64,000 nucleotides of DNA. Origin: Pelomicrobium methylotrophicum. GTDB lineage: Bacteria; Pseudomonadota; Gammaproteobacteria; Burkholderiales; UBA6910. A program made the position numbers and the translations under genes. The notes under the pieces were generated by a model that worked only from the letters and a program-made list of their open reading frames with translations, had not been told where the DNA came from and did not search any database. The stretch lies in the NCBI RefSeq assembly GCF_008014345.1, contig NZ_VPFL01000004.1:62001-126000 (forward strand). The letters run 5' to 3'. How positions within the stretch are numbered: position 1 is the first letter of the stretch; each line of letters opens with the position of its first letter. Below, piece by piece: positions 8,797 through 17,025 of the stretch.

Positions 8797-8826
8797 AACA
8801 TGGGCGCCTGCGCGGGGGTTTTCAAT
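8797..8826 (-). promoter_or_regulatory. Sigma-32-type heat-shock promoter
   Basis: Minus strand: ATTGAAA (8826-8820), a 14-base spacer and GCCCATGTT (8805-8797). This fits the RpoH consensus CTTGAAA-N13-14-CCCCATNT at all but one base in each box. Predicted start of transcription is near 8790, about 45 bases before the first hsp20 ATG. The downstream genes (hsp20, lon, hsp20) are classical heat-shock functions, which supports the call. Confidence 0.75.
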
Positions 8827-9214
8827 AGCGGAGAACTCCCGCGGGTATCTTTCGTAATAAAAACATTAAAAACAGTCACTTAACCCTATACAGCGCTCCT
8901 GCTGGCCGCGCGCGCTCTGAAGGGATATCCTGCCGTGAACGACCTCGGCCGACAATGCGGTATGCTTAGTACCTTTTCCCGTATCGTTTCCCCGACTCGC
9001 CCCTCCCGCCGCCTGCGAGAGCTTTTCTCCTCTGGAGGCGGGAGCCCAAGGAGGCAGAATAAGAGCCGACCATCGCACCGCTTCGTCAGGAGGTGACGTA
9101 AAGCTCAATCGCCCGACACCAGCGGCCGATCCGACCGTGACGGATAAGGCTGATCCCGGACCGATCGGCCCTGGGCGGCAGTGGCTCAACCTATTGATGA
9201 AACAGGAGAATTTA

Positions 9215-9361
9215 ATGAATCCGGCGCTGGGCGGGGCCGCGGCAGACAGGCAATCGCCGCTCCCTCCCCAGGCGATCGCGGTCGATCAGATCAGGCGAGA
9301 TTCTTGCTTCATAGGAAAAAACGAACCGGCGGGCGATTCGCCGGCGCCTGGAGACGCTTAA
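9215..9361 (+). CDS. Possible 48-residue leader peptide upstream of the HD-GYP gene
   Basis: A short frame beginning MNPALGGAAADRQ with an excellent AGGAG site nine bases before the ATG. It ends in TAA 23 bases before the start of the HD-GYP gene. It has no recognisable family, signal peptide or membrane segment and is rich in Pro, Ala and Gly. It could be a leader peptide coupling translation to the next gene, whose own ribosome binding site is weak, or a chance frame in GC-rich DNA. The rest of 8743-9384 holds the divergent heat-shock promoter and no other convincing gene. Confidence 0.4.
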   Translation: MNPALGGAAADRQSPLPPQAIAVDQIRRDSCFIGKNEPAGDSPAPGDA

Positions 9362-9384
9362 AGCTCGAAGCCGCGTGGACTCGC

Positions 9385-10731
9385 ATGGATGTCATAAAAC
9401 GCAAGGTGGCAGTGGAGGAACTGCAGTACGGGATGTTCGTGTGCGAGCTCGACCGTCCCTGGCTCGAGACGCCATTTTTGTTCCAAGGATTTCTTCTGGA
9501 GACGGACGAACAGCTCGAGACGCTCAAGCGCTATTGCAAGTACGTCTACGTGGACGTCATGAGGTCGAACGCCTCGGCCGCCGTGCCCCGCTGCCAGGAC
9601 AGCGCGGAACTTTCGCTCTCCCTCGGGCCCGACACCGCCCCGCTCACCCGGGGGCCGGTGGAGCTTTCGAGGACCTGGGTGTCCGAGCGCAATTCCCGAC
9701 CCCACCGCGCTGAGCGCCGCTTCGTCTATTCTCCGCTCACCCGTCTCAACCACCCCCGCCTGGGCACGGTGACCTATTCGGACGTAGCCACCGTCGAGGA
9801 GGAGGTTCCCGCAGCGCGCGAGCACACGGCGGGCCTGGAGCGGCTGGTGGATGAGATCCACGTGCAGATCCTCGCTGAGCCCGCGTTTGACGTCCAGCGG
9901 GTGCACTCGGCCATCAGCGAGATGGTGGAAAGCATCGCCAGGAATCCCGACGCCCTGCTGCTGTTGAACCGGCTCAAGCTCAAAGACGCCAAGGCGTTCC
10001 GGCAGTCCATCTACGTCGCCACTCTCCTCATGGCCTTCGGCCGACACCTGGGGCTGCCGAAGGAAGACCTTGTCGTGCTGGGGGAAGGAGGACTGTTCTT
10101 CGATATCGGCAAAGTGAAGCTTCCGCCACGGGTGCTGGACACGCAGCGGCTCCTCACCCCTGAAGAGCTCAAGGTGTTCAAGAGCCACGTGGCGATCGGA
10201 GAACAGCTCCTGGGGGGCGTGCGGGATTTCCCCTCCGCGGCGCTCGCCATGGTATCGCAGCACCACGAGCGGGAAAACGGCAGCGGCTATCCGCGGGGCT
10301 TGGTGGGAAACCAGATCTCCCTTTTCGGCAAGATGGCCGCTATCGTCGACTGCTACCAGAGCCTGTGCCAAGGCTACATGGGGAGCGCGCCCATGGCGCC
10401 CCACAGCGCGCTACAAATGCTGCACGAGCTCGCGGGCAGTGCCTTCCATCCCGGCCTGGTGGAGCAGTTCATCCACTGCATCGGGGTCTATCCGGTGGGC
10501 ACCCTGGTGGAGCTTCAGACGGGCGAAGTCGCCATCGTGTTCGCCCAGCAGCGGGGAAAAAGCAGGCAGCCGCGGGTGTTGGTGGTGCTGGACCCGCACA
10601 AGGTTCCTTATGCAAAACCCTTCGTCCTGGACCTGGCGGAGGGTCCCACCACTGCTGCCGGGGAACCCTACCGCATCGTGAAGGGCCTGGAGGACGGAAT
10701 GTACGGCATCGACGCCCGCCAGTACTTTTAA
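9385..10731 (+). CDS. HD-GYP-family protein with DUF3391-like N-terminus, degenerate metal site
   Basis: A 448-residue protein. The N-terminal region (from MDVIKRKVAVEELQYGM) matches the DUF3391 domain that precedes many HD-GYP c-di-GMP phosphodiesterases. The C-terminal half aligns with HD-GYP, but key ligands are changed: the early His is Gln207 (FRQSIYVA), and the HD pair is Phe239-Asp240 (FFDIGK). The HHE-x3-GSGYP block (293-303) is retained, and the DVYDA motif reads DCYQS. Metal binding and hydrolysis are therefore doubtful, so a c-di-GMP sensor or scaffold is more likely. This start is chosen because alignment begins here; the frame stays open upstream. It is a monocistronic gene. Confidence 0.85.
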   Translation: MDVIKRKVAVEELQYGMFVCELDRPWLETPFLFQGFLLETDEQLETLKRYCKYVYVDVMRSNASAAVPRCQDSAELSLSLGPDTAPLTRGPVELSRTWVSERNSRPHRAERRFVYSPLTRLNHPRLGTVTYSDVATVEEEVPAAREHTAGLERLVDEIHVQILAEPAFDVQRVHSAISEMVESIARNPDALLLLNRLKLKDAKAFRQSIYVATLLMAFGRHLGLPKEDLVVLGEGGLFFDIGKVKLPPRVLDTQRLLTPEELKVFKSHVAIGEQLLGGVRDFPSAALAMVSQHHERENGSGYPRGLVGNQISLFGKMAAIVDCYQSLCQGYMGSAPMAPHSALQMLHELAGSAFHPGLVEQFIHCIGVYPVGTLVELQTGEVAIVFAQQRGKSRQPRVLVVLDPHKVPYAKPFVLDLAEGPTTAAGEPYRIVKGLEDGMYGIDARQYF

Positions 10732-10757
10732 GCCGCGGGCTCGCGCAGCGGAAAGCC

Positions 10758-10961
10758 TCAGGCGGGCTGAATGTTCGACGCCTGTAATCCCTTGGGCCCG
10801 CGCGTTACCTCGAAGCTCACCCGCTGGCCTTCCTTCAGCGTTTTGAAGCCCTGCCCCTGAATGGCGGAAAAATGGGCAAAAAGATCTTCCCCACCGCCAT
10901 CGGGGGTGATGAAGCCGAAGCCTTTAGCGTCGTTGAACCACTTGACGATACCAGTTGCCAT
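10758..10961 (-). CDS. Cold-shock domain protein (CspA family)
   Basis: A 67-residue single cold-shock domain. It carries RNP1 (KGFGFI) and RNP2 (DLFAHF) and starts [11 protein letters not shown]. It binds single-stranded nucleic acid and acts as an RNA chaperone in the cytoplasm. The ATG at 10961 follows an AAAGGA site. A promoter about 120 bases upstream gives a leader of roughly 105 bases, as in cold-inducible csp mRNAs. The upstream frame extension is just this leader read in phase. Confidence 0.95.
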   Translation of the reverse strand: MATGIVKWFNDAKGFGFITPDGGGEDLFAHFSAIQGQGFKTLKEGQRVSFEVTRGPKGLQASNIQPA

Positions 10962-11083
10962 TTGCTTAGTCCTTTCAATCAAATAAAAGCGGGCGACTCC
11001 CGCACCCTTCGATGCCTGAATCGCAAGACTGCAAACTGCCAAACTGGTAGCGCACAACTCTTGGAATCCGACAACGAGCCGCC

Positions 11084-11112
11084 TTTGTACGCGGTTTTGG
11101 GGCCGGAGTCAA
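11084..11112 (-). promoter_or_regulatory. Promoter of the cold-shock gene
   Basis: Minus strand TTGACT (11112-11107), a 17-base spacer and TACAAA (11089-11084). Transcription would start near 11077 and give a leader of over 100 bases before the csp ATG at 10961. It sits only eight bases past the stop of the preceding hydrolase gene. Confidence 0.55.
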
Positions 11113-11119
11113 ATAATTT

Positions 11120-12022
11120 TTATAGGCGCGTTCGGAGGCCGCGCGCCGCCTCGAGGCAGGCGGCGACCACGGCTTGCGGGCGCTCGCGCTGCGGGAAGTG
11201 GCCGACACCGGCCAGCACCTCCCGGCGATAACCGTTCGTAAAGAACGACGCCTTGCCCTCCGAAGTCTCGGGCAGCGTCGCCCCGTCCTCGGCACCGTGG
11301 AGCACGAGGGTGGGCACTTCCACCTTCTCTGGCGTCGCGAGCCGCTGCTCGAGCGCGTCGTACCGGGGGTCGCCGGGCGCGTGACCCCAGCGGTGGCGGT
11401 AGGAATGGATCGTGACCTGGACCCAGTCCGGGTTGTCGAAGGAGGCCGCCGTCGCTTCGAATTCCTCTTCGGTGAATCGCCACGAAGGCGACCATAGGCG
11501 CCACAGGCGGCGAGCGAAATCCCGGCGGTCGCGCTCGAGGGCTTGGCGTCCCCGCTCCAGGGCGAAGTACCAGTGGTACCAGTACTGGCGCGCCTGATCG
11601 AAGGAGAGGGTCTGGTCCGGCGTATTGGTGCCGTAGCCCACCGACAGCGCGACCATGGCGCGGAGGCGATCGGGGATCAACACCGCGGCCACGTAGGCGG
11701 CCCGGGCGCCCCAATCGTGCCCCACCAGCACCAAGTCGCGCAGATCCAGGGCTTCGACGAAATCCACCACATCCTGGCCGAGCGCCGAAATCTGGCCGCT
11801 GCGCATGACCGAGTCGCGGAAGCGGGTGGGACCGAACCCCCTCAGATACGGGCACAGGACCCGGTAGCCCTCGCCCACCAGCCGCGCGGCCACGGCCCGC
11901 CAGGTGCGGGCATCGTCGGGCCACCCGTGGACCAGCACAAAAGTGGTGGCGTCCCGCACGCCGCCCTCCTCGAAGGCCATTTCCAACGCTGGCGTGGTCA
12001 CCGTCTTAAGCGTGCTGTTCAC
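11120..12022 (-). CDS. Alpha/beta hydrolase, epoxide hydrolase/haloalkane dehalogenase type
   Basis: A 300-residue protein with the oxyanion motif HGWPDD (32-37) and an aspartate nucleophile, Asp103 in GHDWGA. It has a helical cap rich in Tyr/Trp (QARQYWYHWYFALERG) and a C-terminal histidine in GVGHFPQRE. Asp as nucleophile rather than Ser separates it from esterases and favours epoxide hydrolase or dehalogenase chemistry; the substrate is not predictable. It starts with GTG overlapping the stop of the ceramidase-like gene (GTGA), so the two are translationally coupled, which hints at a linked lipid or xenobiotic function. Confidence 0.85.
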   Translation of the reverse strand: MNSTLKTVTTPALEMAFEEGGVRDATTFVLVHGWPDDARTWRAVAARLVGEGYRVLCPYLRGFGPTRFRDSVMRSGQISALGQDVVDFVEALDLRDLVLVGHDWGARAAYVAAVLIPDRLRAMVALSVGYGTNTPDQTLSFDQARQYWYHWYFALERGRQALERDRRDFARRLWRLWSPSWRFTEEEFEATAASFDNPDWVQVTIHSYRHRWGHAPGDPRYDALEQRLATPEKVEVPTLVLHGAEDGATLPETSEGKASFFTNGYRREVLAGVGHFPQRERPQAVVAACLEAARGLRTRL

Positions 12023-12897
12023 CCGATTCTCCGAAGCAGAAATCTCGCGGCGCCGTCAGGCTGTCCCCCGGCCGCGTCGTCGCGCGCCGTTGGCCGGCGC
12101 TTCATCAGCATCCTCAGTATCCACCCCATCGCCGCGGCCGCCAGCAGGTGCTTGAGCGAATGGCCGCTCACCACCTCTCCCAAGGCATAGATCTGCCGGT
12201 CCAGGTTTTCCGCCGCCAGCGCCGCCGCGTACCACAGGAATGCCCCATACAGATCCTTGCGCCGGGTATAGCGCGATGGAAGGGCGTTCAAGCCCAGCAC
12301 CGTGGCGAGGGCCGCCGCCTGGAGCACCAGGTAGGGAAGCACGTTCTCGACCCCCAGAGCCGCCGTCGCGCGCCAGTAGACGACGCTTCCCACGCCCAGC
12401 AGCAGCGCGATGAGCAGCGCCGGGCCGATGGCTTTCGAATCCGTGCGATCGGCGAGCACGGCCGGCACCAGCGCTGAGAATGCCACCGCCATGCCGACGC
12501 GGTCCCACGTGAGCGTCGCATCGCTCGGTGCCCAATGGTAGAGGCTGGAGCCTAACGCCGTTAGCACCGCTCCGGCGAAGAACACCGCGTACGGCCCGCG
12601 TCCCCGGGACCCGAGGAACGCCGTCCGGCCACGGGCGCTGAACAGGAAGCCAAGCCCCCATACGCCGACGGCCAGAAAAGCGGCGTTGGAGGCCACGTTG
12701 CCGAAGTTAGGGATGCCGAACAGCGCGCGCCCGTCTGCGAACAGGTGGTAGCGCTGGGGTTGCGGATACGCAGGCACGAAGAGTGCCACACCCACGATCA
12801 GCAACCCAAGGGCCAACACCACGGCATAGCACGCAGCGTCGGAAAGCGGCCGCGAGCCGGTGCCGAGTTGGACGAGCAGCGGCGGGGAAGTGGACAC
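12019..12897 (-). CDS. Ceramidase-like integral membrane protein (CREST family)
   Basis: A 292-residue protein with about seven membrane helices. It shows features of alkaline phytoceramidases and related CREST-superfamily hydrolases: FADGRALFGIPNFGNVASN after the first helix, GSSLYHWAPSDATLTWDR in the middle, and SGHSLKHLLAA near the end. The His and Asp residues in these motifs are the expected metal ligands. Bacterial members are uncharacterised for the most part, so amide hydrolysis of a lipid is an inference. It starts with GTG and has only a weak ribosome binding site. It is coupled by a four-base overlap to the downstream alpha/beta hydrolase. Confidence 0.75.
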   Translation of the reverse strand: MSTSPPLLVQLGTGSRPLSDAACYAVVLALGLLIVGVALFVPAYPQPQRYHLFADGRALFGIPNFGNVASNAAFLAVGVWGLGFLFSARGRTAFLGSRGRGPYAVFFAGAVLTALGSSLYHWAPSDATLTWDRVGMAVAFSALVPAVLADRTDSKAIGPALLIALLLGVGSVVYWRATAALGVENVLPYLVLQAAALATVLGLNALPSRYTRRKDLYGAFLWYAAALAAENLDRQIYALGEVVSGHSLKHLLAAAAMGWILRMLMKRRPTARDDAAGGQPDGAARFLLRRIG

Positions 12898-12945
12898 GGT
12901 GGAATCGTCTTACCGATCGAACGCCCAGTAACGCAGAAAAGAATC

Positions 12946-15900
12946 TCAATAAACCACTTGTACGTTCTCAGGCCTGAGCCACGCCTGAAGCCCGGCGATC
13001 AAGTCATCCTCGAGCCGCACCCGCCACGCGTCGCCCAGCGGCAGATCGCACTCAGCGACGCCGTTCACGTAGTGCACCACCACCGGGCAGGTGCCGTTGC
13101 GATACGGCTCCAGCAGCTCCCGGAGCCTCGCTCCCTCCAAGCCGCCCGTGCACACGAGCCGCACCGCCTTGGCGTAGTGGCTGCGGGCCTGCGCGAGGCT
13201 CATCAGCTTTTCCGCCGTCAGTCGCACCCCGCCGGTGAACTCGTCGTAGACGGTTTTCGCCTCCACCACCGCCAGCTGGTCCTCGCGCAGCCACGCGCGG
13301 TGCTGCTCGAAGAGCTCCGAGAACGCCACCACCTCCACCTTGGCGGTGCCATCGTCCAGCACGATGACCCCCATGCGGCCGCGGCGGGTCTGCTGGATGC
13401 GCAGGCTGTAGATGACGCCCGCCACCAGCACCGGCTGATTGGCGGCCTGGATGTCGGCAAGACGAGTCTTCACGAACGCGGCTATTTCGGGGACATAAGC
13501 GCTGAATGGATGGCCCGAGAGGTAGAAGCCGAGGGCAAGCTTCTCGTTCTGCAGTCGCTCCTTCTCGCCCCAGCGGGGGCAGTCGATGAGGGCCAGCGGA
13601 TGCTCGGCCTCTTCTGCCCCTTCGAAGAGGCTCACCTGGGAGGCGGAAAGACCCTGCCGCTCGGCACTTTCCAGCGCGATGCCCACCGAGGCGAGCAGAC
13701 TCGCCCGGTGGTCGTTCACCGAGTCGAAGGCGCCAGCGCGCACGAGCGACTCTACCACGCGCCGGTTTACCAGCCGTTTGTCCACCCGCCGGCAGAAATC
13801 GAAGAGGCTGCGGAACGGGCCTCCTTCGGTGCGGGCGGCAAGGATGGCCTCGATGGCCGCCTGACCCGTGCCCTTGATGGCCCCCAGCCCGTAACGGATG
13901 GTGTGCTCGTCCACCGGCACGAAACGGTATTCGCTCGCGTTCACATCGGGTGGCAACACGGTCAGGCCGTTTTGCTTGGCATCCTCGTATAACTGCTCCA
14001 CCTTGTCGGTGTCGTCCATCACCGCGGACAGGTTGGCAGCCATGAACGCGGCGGGATGGTGGGCTTTCATGTACGCCGTCTGGTAGGCCACCAAGGCGTA
14101 CGCGGCGGCGTGGGACTTGTTGAAGCCGTAGCCCGCGAACTTCTCCATCAAGTCGAAGAGCTGGGTCGCCTTTTCCCGTTTGAGCCCGTTCTTCTCCGCG
14201 CCGGCGACGAAGATCTCCCGGTGTTTTGCCATCTCCTCGGGCATCTTCTTGCCCATGGCGCGCCGGAGCAGGTCGGCACCGCCCAGGGTGTAGCCGCCGA
14301 TCACTTGGGCGATCTGCATCACCTGTTCCTGGTACACCATGATCCCGTAAGTGGGACCCAGGATCGGCTCAAGGCGGGGATCCAAGTACTCTACCGGTTT
14401 CCGGCCGTGCTTGCGCTCGATGAAATCCGGGATCAGGTCCATAGGCCCCGGACGGTACAGCGCCACCAGGGCGATCAAGTCTTCGAACCGGTCGGGCCGA
14501 GCGCGCTTCAGGAGATCGCGCATGCCGCGGGATTCAAACTGGAACACGGCGGTGGTATTGGCGGTGGAGAAGATCTTGTAGGTTTCCGGATCGTCGAGGG
14601 GCAGCGTCTCCAGGGACAGGGTGGACGAAGGATCGAGCTGGCGCACATAGCGCAGCGTCCAGTCCAGGATGGTGAGGGTGGTCAGGCCCAGAAAGTCAAA
14701 CTTCACCAGCCCGATCTTCTCCACGTCGTCCTTGTCGAGCTGGGACACGACGCTCTGGGAGCCCTGGGCCGCGTAGAGCGGGCAGAAGTCGGTAAGCCGC
14801 CCCGGCGCAATCAGCACGCCGCCCGCGTGCATGCCCACGTTGCGCGTGAGACCCTCCAGCCGCTCGGCGAGCGCCAGCAGCTCCTGCACCTCCTCCTCGT
14901 TCTTTTCCCGCTCGGCCAGCAGTGGCTCAGCTTCTCTTGCATCGGCAAGGGTAATATGCCTGCCCGGCTGAAAGGGGATCAGCTTCGCGAGTTGGTCGCA
15001 GAAGTTGTAGCCCAGGTCCAGCACCCGACCCACATCGCGCACCACCGCCCGCGCCGCCATAGTGCCGAAGGTGGCGATCTGGGAGACGCTTTCGTGGCCA
15101 TACTTGTTGCGCACGTACTCGATCACCCGGTCGCGGCCATCTTGGCAGAAGTCGATGTCGAAGTCCGGCATCGACACCCGTTCCGGGTTGAGGAAGCGTT
15201 CGAACAACAGGTCGTAGCGGATGGGATCGAGGTCGGTGATGCCGAGAGAATACGCCACCAGGGAGCCCGCCCCCGAGCCGCGGCCCGGACCCACCGGCAC
15301 GCCGTTGGACTTCGCCCAGTTAATGAAGTCGGCCACGATCAGGAAGTAGCCGGAGAAGCCCATTTGCTGGATGGTCTGGATCTCGAAAGCAAGCCGCTCC
15401 CAGTAGCGGGGTGCCGCCTCACGGCGCTGGGCGGCGTCGGGAAACAGTTGTACTAGCCGCCGTTGCAGCCCCGCTTCCGCCTGGCGCTTCAGGTATTCAT
15501 CCAGCGACACGCCCTCAGGCGTGGGAAAGCGGGGAAGCTTCGCCTTGCCCAGCTCGATCTCCAGGCTGCAGCGCTTGGCGATCTCCACGCTGTTGGCGAG
15601 CGCCGCCGGCAGGTCGGCAAACAGCGCCGCCATCTCGGCCTGGGTTTTGAAGTACTGCTCAGGGGTGAAGTTCCTGGGCCGCCGCCGGTCGGAGAGGACA
15701 TACCCCTCGGCGATGCACACGCGGGCTTCGTGGGCGCGAAAATCCTGCGCCTGCAGGAATTGGATCGGGTGGGTGGCCACCACCGGCAGCCGCAGCGCGC
15801 TGGCGAGGTGCACGGAAGCGCGGGTGCACGCTTCGGCGTTGGGGGATCCGTCGCGCTGGAGCTCCAAGTAGAACCGCGAAGGAAACCACTGCGCGTATTC

Positions 15901-16371
15901 TTCAGCCAGCGCCCGGGCCCGGGCCGAATCGCCCCTGAGCAGCGCGAGGCCCACGTCGCCGTGATGGGCGCCCGACAGCAACAGCAGCCCTCCGGTACCC
16001 TCTTCGCCGAACCACGCTTTTTTGAGCTCGGGCCGGCCCCGATGTTGGTTCTCCAGATAGGCCCGCGTCAGGAGCCGACACAGCCGCAGGTAACCCTCGT
16101 GCGACTGGCACAGGAGCAGCGCCCGGCAGGCACTGGCCCGGTCGGCGTCGTTGGTAAGCCACACGTCGCAGCCGATGATGGGCTTCACCCCTTGCTGGCG
16201 CGCCGCTTCATAGAACTTGACCATGCCGAACACGTTGGCGAGGTCGGTGAGAGCCAGCGCCGGCATGTGGTCCTCGCGCGCGCGGCGCACGGCATCTTCG
16301 ATCCGCACGATGCCGTCCACGATGGAGTACTCGCTGTGCAACCTCAGATGGACGAAGGTGGGATCGGGCAT
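12946..16371 (-). CDS. dnaE: DNA polymerase III alpha subunit
   Basis: A 1141-residue replicative polymerase of the DnaE1 type. An N-terminal PHP domain (FVHLRLHSEYS onwards) leads to the palm with catalytic aspartates in PDFDIDF (402-408). The GPGRGSGAGS block, a tandem helix-hairpin-helix region and a C-terminal OB fold (PVLVAGVIYSLRIQQTRRG) follow. It is the catalytic chain of the chromosomal replicase in the cytoplasm. The ATG at 16371 aligns with the usual start; a GTG two codons upstream is possible. No RNase HI-lpxB context, typical of some relatives, is present. It is divergent from the DUF4124 gene. Confidence 0.97.
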   Translation of the reverse strand: MPDPTFVHLRLHSEYSIVDGIVRIEDAVRRAREDHMPALALTDLANVFGMVKFYEAARQQGVKPIIGCDVWLTNDADRASACRALLLCQSHEGYLRLCRLLTRAYLENQHRGRPELKKAWFGEEGTGGLLLLSGAHHGDVGLALLRGDSARARALAEEYAQWFPSRFYLELQRDGSPNAEACTRASVHLASALRLPVVATHPIQFLQAQDFRAHEARVCIAEGYVLSDRRRPRNFTPEQYFKTQAEMAALFADLPAALANSVEIAKRCSLEIELGKAKLPRFPTPEGVSLDEYLKRQAEAGLQRRLVQLFPDAAQRREAAPRYWERLAFEIQTIQQMGFSGYFLIVADFINWAKSNGVPVGPGRGSGAGSLVAYSLGITDLDPIRYDLLFERFLNPERVSMPDFDIDFCQDGRDRVIEYVRNKYGHESVSQIATFGTMAARAVVRDVGRVLDLGYNFCDQLAKLIPFQPGRHITLADAREAEPLLAEREKNEEEVQELLALAERLEGLTRNVGMHAGGVLIAPGRLTDFCPLYAAQGSQSVVSQLDKDDVEKIGLVKFDFLGLTTLTILDWTLRYVRQLDPSSTLSLETLPLDDPETYKIFSTANTTAVFQFESRGMRDLLKRARPDRFEDLIALVALYRPGPMDLIPDFIERKHGRKPVEYLDPRLEPILGPTYGIMVYQEQVMQIAQVIGGYTLGGADLLRRAMGKKMPEEMAKHREIFVAGAEKNGLKREKATQLFDLMEKFAGYGFNKSHAAAYALVAYQTAYMKAHHPAAFMAANLSAVMDDTDKVEQLYEDAKQNGLTVLPPDVNASEYRFVPVDEHTIRYGLGAIKGTGQAAIEAILAARTEGGPFRSLFDFCRRVDKRLVNRRVVESLVRAGAFDSVNDHRASLLASVGIALESAERQGLSASQVSLFEGAEEAEHPLALIDCPRWGEKERLQNEKLALGFYLSGHPFSAYVPEIAAFVKTRLADIQAANQPVLVAGVIYSLRIQQTRRGRMGVIVLDDGTAKVEVVAFSELFEQHRAWLREDQLAVVEAKTVYDEFTGGVRLTAEKLMSLAQARSHYAKAVRLVCTGGLEGARLRELLEPYRNGTCPVVVHYVNGVAECDLPLGDAWRVRLEDDLIAGLQAWLRPENVQVVY

Positions 16372-16484
16372 GGGCACTACGATGTGATGGTGCGCCTTGC
16401 GGATGGGGCGTGACCATCGGTCACGATGAGGAATTTTACCTCAGGTGCAGTACCCCTTGAACCGAATCAAGACGGACGCCGTCC

Positions 16485-16490
16485 TATAAT
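16485..16490 (+). promoter_or_regulatory. -10 box (TATAAT) for the DUF4124 gene
   Basis: A perfect TATAAT 33 bases before the ATG at 16523, in the divergent region with dnaE. No good -35 box stands at 16-18 bases; a TTGAAC lies 22 bases upstream, which is too far for a standard spacer. Confidence 0.45.
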
Positions 16491-16522
16491 CTCGTCTGCC
16501 TTTGTCCAGCTTCCAACCTGCC

Positions 16523-17005
16523 ATGCGATTCCTTGCGCTTTTTCTCACCGCTCTTCTGCCCGCAGCGACCATGGCCCAGCTCTACAAATCCACCCTGCCC
16601 GACGGTCGGGTGATCTACGCCGACAAGCCCGTGCCGGGAGCGAAGAAGGTGGAAGAGATACAGCCTCCGCCGCCGCCTTCGCCGGCCGAGCTGGAAGCTG
16701 CCCAGGCACGGCGGCAGCGGGCCTTGGAGCAGGCAGAGCAGACCGCACAGCGCCTGCGCGCGGTTGCCGAGCAACGGGCCGCGGCCGAGGAGGAGGTCCG
16801 CCAAGCGGAGGCAGCCCTCGAGAGGGCGCAGCAGGCCCGTGAGGCGGGACGTACGCCGCTGCCGGGCGAGCTGGTGGGCACGGTGGGCGGCGGTGTGCGC
16901 CTGTCGGAGGCTTACCAGGCGCGCCAGAGGGCCCTGGAGCGAGAGGTCTCCGCAGCGCGGGAACGGCTAGAGCGGGCCCGCCAGGCGCTCAACGCGTTGC
17001 GCTGA
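16523..17005 (+). CDS. DUF4124 periplasmic protein with coiled coil
   Basis: A 160-residue exported protein. A signal peptide (MRFLALFLTALLPAATMAQ) is followed at once by the DUF4124 motif LYKSTLPDGRVIYADKPVPGA. Then come a Pro-rich linker and a long Arg/Glu/Ala coiled coil (about residues 50-160). DUF4124 proteins are common in betaproteobacteria and gammaproteobacteria and have no known function; a cell-envelope role is inferred from the signal peptide. The downstream ATG is chosen over an in-frame ATG seven codons earlier because it gives a clean signal peptide. It is 20 bases ahead of the serine hydrolase gene, probably in one transcript. Confidence 0.85.
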   Translation: MRFLALFLTALLPAATMAQLYKSTLPDGRVIYADKPVPGAKKVEEIQPPPPPSPAELEAAQARRQRALEQAEQTAQRLRAVAEQRAAAEEEVRQAEAALERAQQAREAGRTPLPGELVGTVGGGVRLSEAYQARQRALEREVSAARERLERARQALNALR

Positions 17006-17025
17006 TCCAGCCGGAGCCGCCCTCG

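Noticed and set aside
8866-9189. 107-codon minus-strand frame in the gap before the HD-GYP gene
   Set aside because: Low-complexity composition, and it lies upstream of the heat-shock promoter with no ribosome binding site or family match.
14056-15456. 466-codon plus-strand frame antisense to dnaE
   Set aside because: Shadow of dnaE; leucine/histidine-rich translation without family features.
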